Origin: CADEFQ01 sp050185195
Lineage (GTDB): Bacteria > Pseudomonadota > Gammaproteobacteria > Steroidobacterales > Steroidobacteraceae
Assembly (NCBI GenBank): GCA_050185195.1
Contig: JBFWZQ010000002.1
Coordinates: 124,001-188,000, forward strand
Reading direction: 5' to 3'
Length of the DNA: 64,000 bases
Positions 61,161 to 64,000 of the stretch are shown piece after piece (position 1 is the stretch's first letter; each line of letters begins with the position of its first letter). The translations under genes were made by a program, and so were the position numbers. The notes beneath the pieces were generated by a model, which was not told the origin of the DNA, made no database searches, and saw only the letters and a list, made by a program, of their open reading frames with translations.

Positions 61161-62345
61161 ATGAGTAGCAAAGCCGAGGCCTTCGACCGCTGGATACGCA
61201 GCGGCTTCGTGAGCATGAACACGGAGCTGGAGGAGCTGTATTTTTCCCAGCCCGATCGCGCCAATGTCGAGGGCGTGGGCGAGCGGACCAAGGCTGCGAT
61301 GCGCGACGAGGGCCGGGCCTTCGTCGTCGACCTGCTGCGCGAAGGCAATACCGGCGACGGCTTCGACAGCGGCTTCAGCGTGCTCGGCAGCGTCGGGCTC
61401 TACATGGGCGCCCTGCGCCGCCATGAGCTGACCCACCCCGACCGGGAAGAACGCTCGCCGTTTCCGGAGGCGTCGTCGCTCGCCCTGCACGTCGGCGCAT
61501 CGCTCGGCATGGCGCCGCGCTTCGCCACGAGCCACCTCACCACCCACAATCACGCCGTCGGCGGCCTTCCCAAGAGCTTCACCACGCTGCCCGACGAGCG
61601 CTTGTTCCTGCACGAGAACACGCGCGCCATCTTCGGCTTCCAGCGCGCGGCCGATGCGCTCACGCACGTCGTTTCGGTGGGCGTCACGAGCCCCGTCGCG
61701 GATACGCTGCTCCAGGCTGCCCGCGACGCGTTGCAGGACGTGATCCGCTGCAACGAGCGGCTGTTTTCACAGCTCGACGTCGATCGTTTCTTCTACAACG
61801 TGCGCCCCTACTACAAGCCCTATCGCGTCGGCCGCTTCGAGTTTCGCGGGGCGAATGCGGGGGACTTTTCCGGCATCAATGAGATCGACCTGCTGCTGGG
61901 CCTGTGCCAGGCGAACGACACGTACTACGCGCAGCTGCTGGTCGACAAGATGCTCTTCATGCTGCCCGCCGACCAGGCGCGGCTGCGCGAATGCATGACA
62001 CGACGCAGCCTGCTCGACGAGTTCCTGCGGCTGCTCGACTCGACCGATGCGGCGCGCGGCGCGCACTTCGCCGCCAATGCAACGGGCTACCTCGAAATCT
62101 GCGACCTGTATGCCCGCACGGCCTCGCAGCACCACGACCAACTCGTGTCGCGGTTCATCGAGCATCCGGCCCGATCGCTCGATGCGCGCCACATGCAGGG
62201 CCTGACCGCGAGCGGTCCGCCGCTGCCCGTGCTGTTGCGCGCGCTCGAGACGTTGCGCGACCTGCGCTGCGCCGCGCAGCGCCCCGATCTCGCCACCCGC
62301 CACGCCGACCTGGCGCGGCTGCGGGCGGCCTTTACATCGGTTTAG
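61161..62345 (+). CDS. PrnB-like (IDO/TDO-superfamily) protein
   Basis: A 394-residue protein beginning 14 bases after tRNA-Val. It matches my recollection of the DUF1864/PrnB group (monodechloroaminopyrrolnitrin synthase-like), which is related to indoleamine/tryptophan dioxygenases. Characteristic segments are FDRWIRSGFVSMNTELEELYF, DRANVEGVGE, FVVDLLREGNTGDGFDSGFSVLGSVGLYMGA in parts, TTHNHAVGGLPKSFTTLPDE and VRPYYKPYRVGRFEFRGANAGDFSGINEIDLLLGL in parts. A heme-ligand His is likely among the conserved HELTHP/HVGASLG residues. Whether it has an indole substrate here is unknown; no pyrrolnitrin genes are near. Its end overlaps the convergent membrane protein gene by 14 bases. Confidence 0.65.
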   Translation: MSSKAEAFDRWIRSGFVSMNTELEELYFSQPDRANVEGVGERTKAAMRDEGRAFVVDLLREGNTGDGFDSGFSVLGSVGLYMGALRRHELTHPDREERSPFPEASSLALHVGASLGMAPRFATSHLTTHNHAVGGLPKSFTTLPDERLFLHENTRAIFGFQRAADALTHVVSVGVTSPVADTLLQAARDALQDVIRCNERLFSQLDVDRFFYNVRPYYKPYRVGRFEFRGANAGDFSGINEIDLLLGLCQANDTYYAQLLVDKMLFMLPADQARLRECMTRRSLLDEFLRLLDSTDAARGAHFAANATGYLEICDLYARTASQHHDQLVSRFIEHPARSLDARHMQGLTASGPPLPVLLRALETLRDLRCAAQRPDLATRHADLARLRAAFTSV

Positions 62346-63000
62346 CGGCGCCCAGGTAGCCGATGACGGCCAGCAGCGACCAGAGCGTCCAAAGAACATA
62401 GGTGCCTCGCCACATCGCCGAGCGCACGATCGCTTCGTCTCCCGGTTCAGGCGTTCCCGCCCAGATGCGCGGCCAGGCGTCGTACGCCTTTCTGATGTAA
62501 TAGCGAATGCCGATGCCGCAAGTGAGTACCCCGCCGAAGAGAAGCACTTTCCAGGCGAGCCAGGGGGCGGCAAGCGGCCGACCGGTCAGGAGCGAGACGA
62601 CGCCCGTGCCTACCGCCGCCGCGATCAGCACGTAACGCAATCGCCAGTCCCATTTCGCCCATGTGCGCCCCTCGGGCGTCCTGTGCTTCCAGTGGGTCTG
62701 CCACATGAACCAGAACCACAGTGCCGACAGGGTCCAGACCGCGACGAGGCCCGCGCCGCGAATCGCAACCAGCCCCAGCATCGAAGCCAGGGTAAGGCCC
62801 AGCGGCACGCTGAAGATGAGCGCGTTGCGGGGATGCTGGTCGACATCCAGCAGGAAATCCCACAAGCGCTTGCGCTCGACGCCCGGCAATCCCGACGCGC
62901 GCGCCGTGTAGTGGGTCAACTGGTTAACCACTAGATCGCTGCCGATCCAGTAGCCCATCACGAGGACGTGCAGCCATAGAGTGAGTGAATAAGCAGTCAC
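62332..63000 (-). CDS. Multi-pass membrane protein, CopD-like
   Basis: A 222-residue protein from GTG 63000, overlapping the MFS stop by GTGA. About six TM helices: LTLWLHVLVMGYWIGSDLVV, FSVPLGLTLASMLGLVAI, VAVWTLSALWFWFMWQ, VLIAAAVGTGVVSLL, WKVLLFGGVLTCGIGI, and VLWTLWSLLAVIGYLGA. The Trp/His pattern (LWLH, DVDQHPRNALIF, THWKHRTPEG) resembles CopD-like or b-haem membrane proteins. Family assignment is uncertain. Coupling to the MFS gene suggests a shared role with the transporter. Confidence 0.7.
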   Translation of the reverse strand: MTAYSLTLWLHVLVMGYWIGSDLVVNQLTHYTARASGLPGVERKRLWDFLLDVDQHPRNALIFSVPLGLTLASMLGLVAIRGAGLVAVWTLSALWFWFMWQTHWKHRTPEGRTWAKWDWRLRYVLIAAAVGTGVVSLLTGRPLAAPWLAWKVLLFGGVLTCGIGIRYYIRKAYDAWPRIWAGTPEPGDEAIVRSAMWRGTYVLWTLWSLLAVIGYLGAAKPM

Positions 63001-64000
63001 GATATAACCCTCAGGAAAGGCCGGCGACCCATGCCCAACAGCAGGCAGGACAGCACGGCGCACGACAGGAAAGTAATCGACATCGCCGCTGCCACCCCGC
63101 CCCACGCGGGTGGCAGGCGATCGGAAAGAGTGCCTACGACCACCGGACCGAGGCCCGCGCCGATCAGCCCGACAGCGGACGTATACACCGCCGTGAGCTG
63201 CCCGCGCATTTCGTTGGGCGCGAGCCGATTGACGACGCCGAGCGCGCCCACGGATGGCCAGTTGGTGAATAGACCCGACAACGCGAAGCACAACAGGCTC
63301 CACTCCGCCGTCGGCATCAGGCACGCGATGCCTCCGCTCACGAGGCTGCCCGCAGAACCCACGCCGCAGATGATCCAGTCGCTGTCGGCGTGGCCGCGTC
63401 GAGCGAGCCACGCCGAGACCCACCCGCCGAGTATCGAGCCGAAGCCGCCGGCCAGCACTGCGATTGCGCCGTACACAAGGGCAAGGTCCGAGGCGCTCCA
63501 GCCGTACTTGCGCGAGAACATCACCGGCATGAATGCGAGCTGCCCGTATGGGGCGAGAAAGCAGATCGCGACCCCCACGCTCAGCGTACCGACCACGAGC
63601 CACTCGCGCCGGATGAAGGCGAAGGTCGCATGCACGCTCGCCGAGCCCTCCCCGCCCCGCTCCTGGCGCGCCGGTTCGCGGATGAACGCCATCGCGAGCG
63701 GCGCGCCGAGGCCGAGCACCGCAAGCGCGAGAAATGCCGCGGACCAATCCTTGATGCCGATAGTCGCCGCGACCCACGCCCCGACACCGATCGCGACCGC
63801 TCCGAGCCAGTACGCCAGCGCCGTGCCGAATCCGGTGCCGGCAACGTACAAGCCATACGCCCGCGACCGATCTTTCGCATCGAAGCAGTCGGCAATCATC
63901 GAAGCCGCTGCGGGTTGCAGGGCCGATTGCGTGAGCCCGGCGCCGACGCGCGCGGCGGCGAGTGCCATGAAGGAGGTCAGCAATCCAAACGCCGCGGTGG
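62997..64000 (-). CDS. MFS transporter, N-terminus outside window
   Basis: At least 334 residues are visible; the N-terminal helices lie beyond position 64000 because the frame is open to the edge. The visible part begins with GAGLTQSALQPAAASMIADCFDAKDRSRAYGLYVAGTG in parts (MFS loop 2-3/TM4-5 region). The central long loop EPARQERGGEGSASVHATF, the second-half GSILGGWVSAWLARRGHADSD and the final helices follow. It looks like a spinster-type MFS permease. Substrate unknown; its stop overlaps the CopD-like start. Confidence 0.85.
   Translation of the reverse strand, partial: TAAFGLLTSFMALAAARVGAGLTQSALQPAAASMIADCFDAKDRSRAYGLYVAGTGFGTALAYWLGAVAIGVGAWVAATIGIKDWSAAFLALAVLGLGAPLAMAFIREPARQERGGEGSASVHATFAFIRREWLVVGTLSVGVAICFLAPYGQLAFMPVMFSRKYGWSASDLALVYGAIAVLAGGFGSILGGWVSAWLARRGHADSDWIICGVGSAGSLVSGGIACLMPTAEWSLLCFALSGLFTNWPSVGALGVVNRLAPNEMRGQLTAVYTSAVGLIGAGLGPVVVGTLSDRLPPAWGGVAAAMSITFLSCAVLSCLLLGMGRRPFLRVIS

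Overview
This is a GC-rich chromosomal segment of a proteobacterium, most likely gamma or the beta/gamma border. Evidence for this is the tRNA set, a discriminating-type GltX, and a full exosortase A (XrtA) exopolysaccharide locus. I see no phage genes, insertion sequences or CRISPR array. Coding density is very high, and many genes overlap by the 4 bases ATGA or GTGA.

Layout. (1) 1-1842: an overlapping pair, a CapK/phenylacetate-CoA-ligase-like protein cut by the window edge and a Glu/Leu-type dehydrogenase. (2) 1936-11346: a Wzx-type flippase, then a converging sugar cassette. It holds glucose-1-phosphate cytidylyltransferase, CDP-glucose 4,6-dehydratase, a 3,5-epimerase-like protein, a GSA-type aminotransferase, a PIG-L deacetylase, a SAF-type oxidoreductase, a polysaccharide pyruvyl transferase and a family 2 glycosyltransferase. 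(3) 11616-24001: XrtA-associated accessory genes, namely acyl-CoA ligase, PLP-dependent decarboxylase, glycosyltransferase, GNAT/FemAB-like protein, O-antigen ligase, hydrolases 1 and 2, acyl carrier protein and an asparagine-synthase-like protein without the catalytic Cys. A Tat-exported kelch-like protein and a TPR protein lie among them. (4) 24021-53335: a long minus-strand gene train. Read 5'->3' it contains a small Tat protein, PqqD-like and HprK-like proteins, a nucleotidyltransferase, a small membrane protein, PrsK, PrsR, exosortase A/EpsI, PrsT, the polysaccharide export protein, Wzz-like protein, tyrosine autokinase, outer-membrane beta-barrel, deacetylase, FemAB, asparagine synthase, Stp1, UDP-sugar dehydrogenase, Stp2, amidotransferase 1, two glycosyltransferases, a second deacetylase and a second Tat protein. 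(5) 53487-54860: the initiating EpsB-type sugar-phosphate transferase. (6) 55156-58120: two related Ig-repeat lipoproteins flanking tRNA-Glu and tRNA-Ala. The larger one is preceded by a clear cyclic-di-GMP-I riboswitch. (7) 58124-61146: a second flippase, gltX and tRNA-Val. (8) 61161-64000: a PrnB-like protein, a membrane protein and an edge-truncated MFS transporter.

How it works together. The initiating transferase, glycosyltransferases, CDP-sugar and uronic-acid enzymes, flippases, Wzz/kinase pair, OM export protein and deacetylases form a Wzx/Wzy-type exopolysaccharide pathway. Exosortase A would anchor PEP-CTERM proteins to the envelope, but no PEP-CTERM substrate is visible here. PrsK/PrsR is a sigma-54 two-component system. 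I find sigma-54-type -24/-12 sites before the acyl-CoA ligase and the Cys-less asparagine-synthase gene, with a weaker one before the Tat kelch-like gene. A CRP/Clp-like dyad occurs upstream of both the Tat kelch-like gene and the initiating transferase, and the riboswitch ties a surface lipoprotein to c-di-GMP. Together these suggest a biofilm/sessile-lifestyle regulon.
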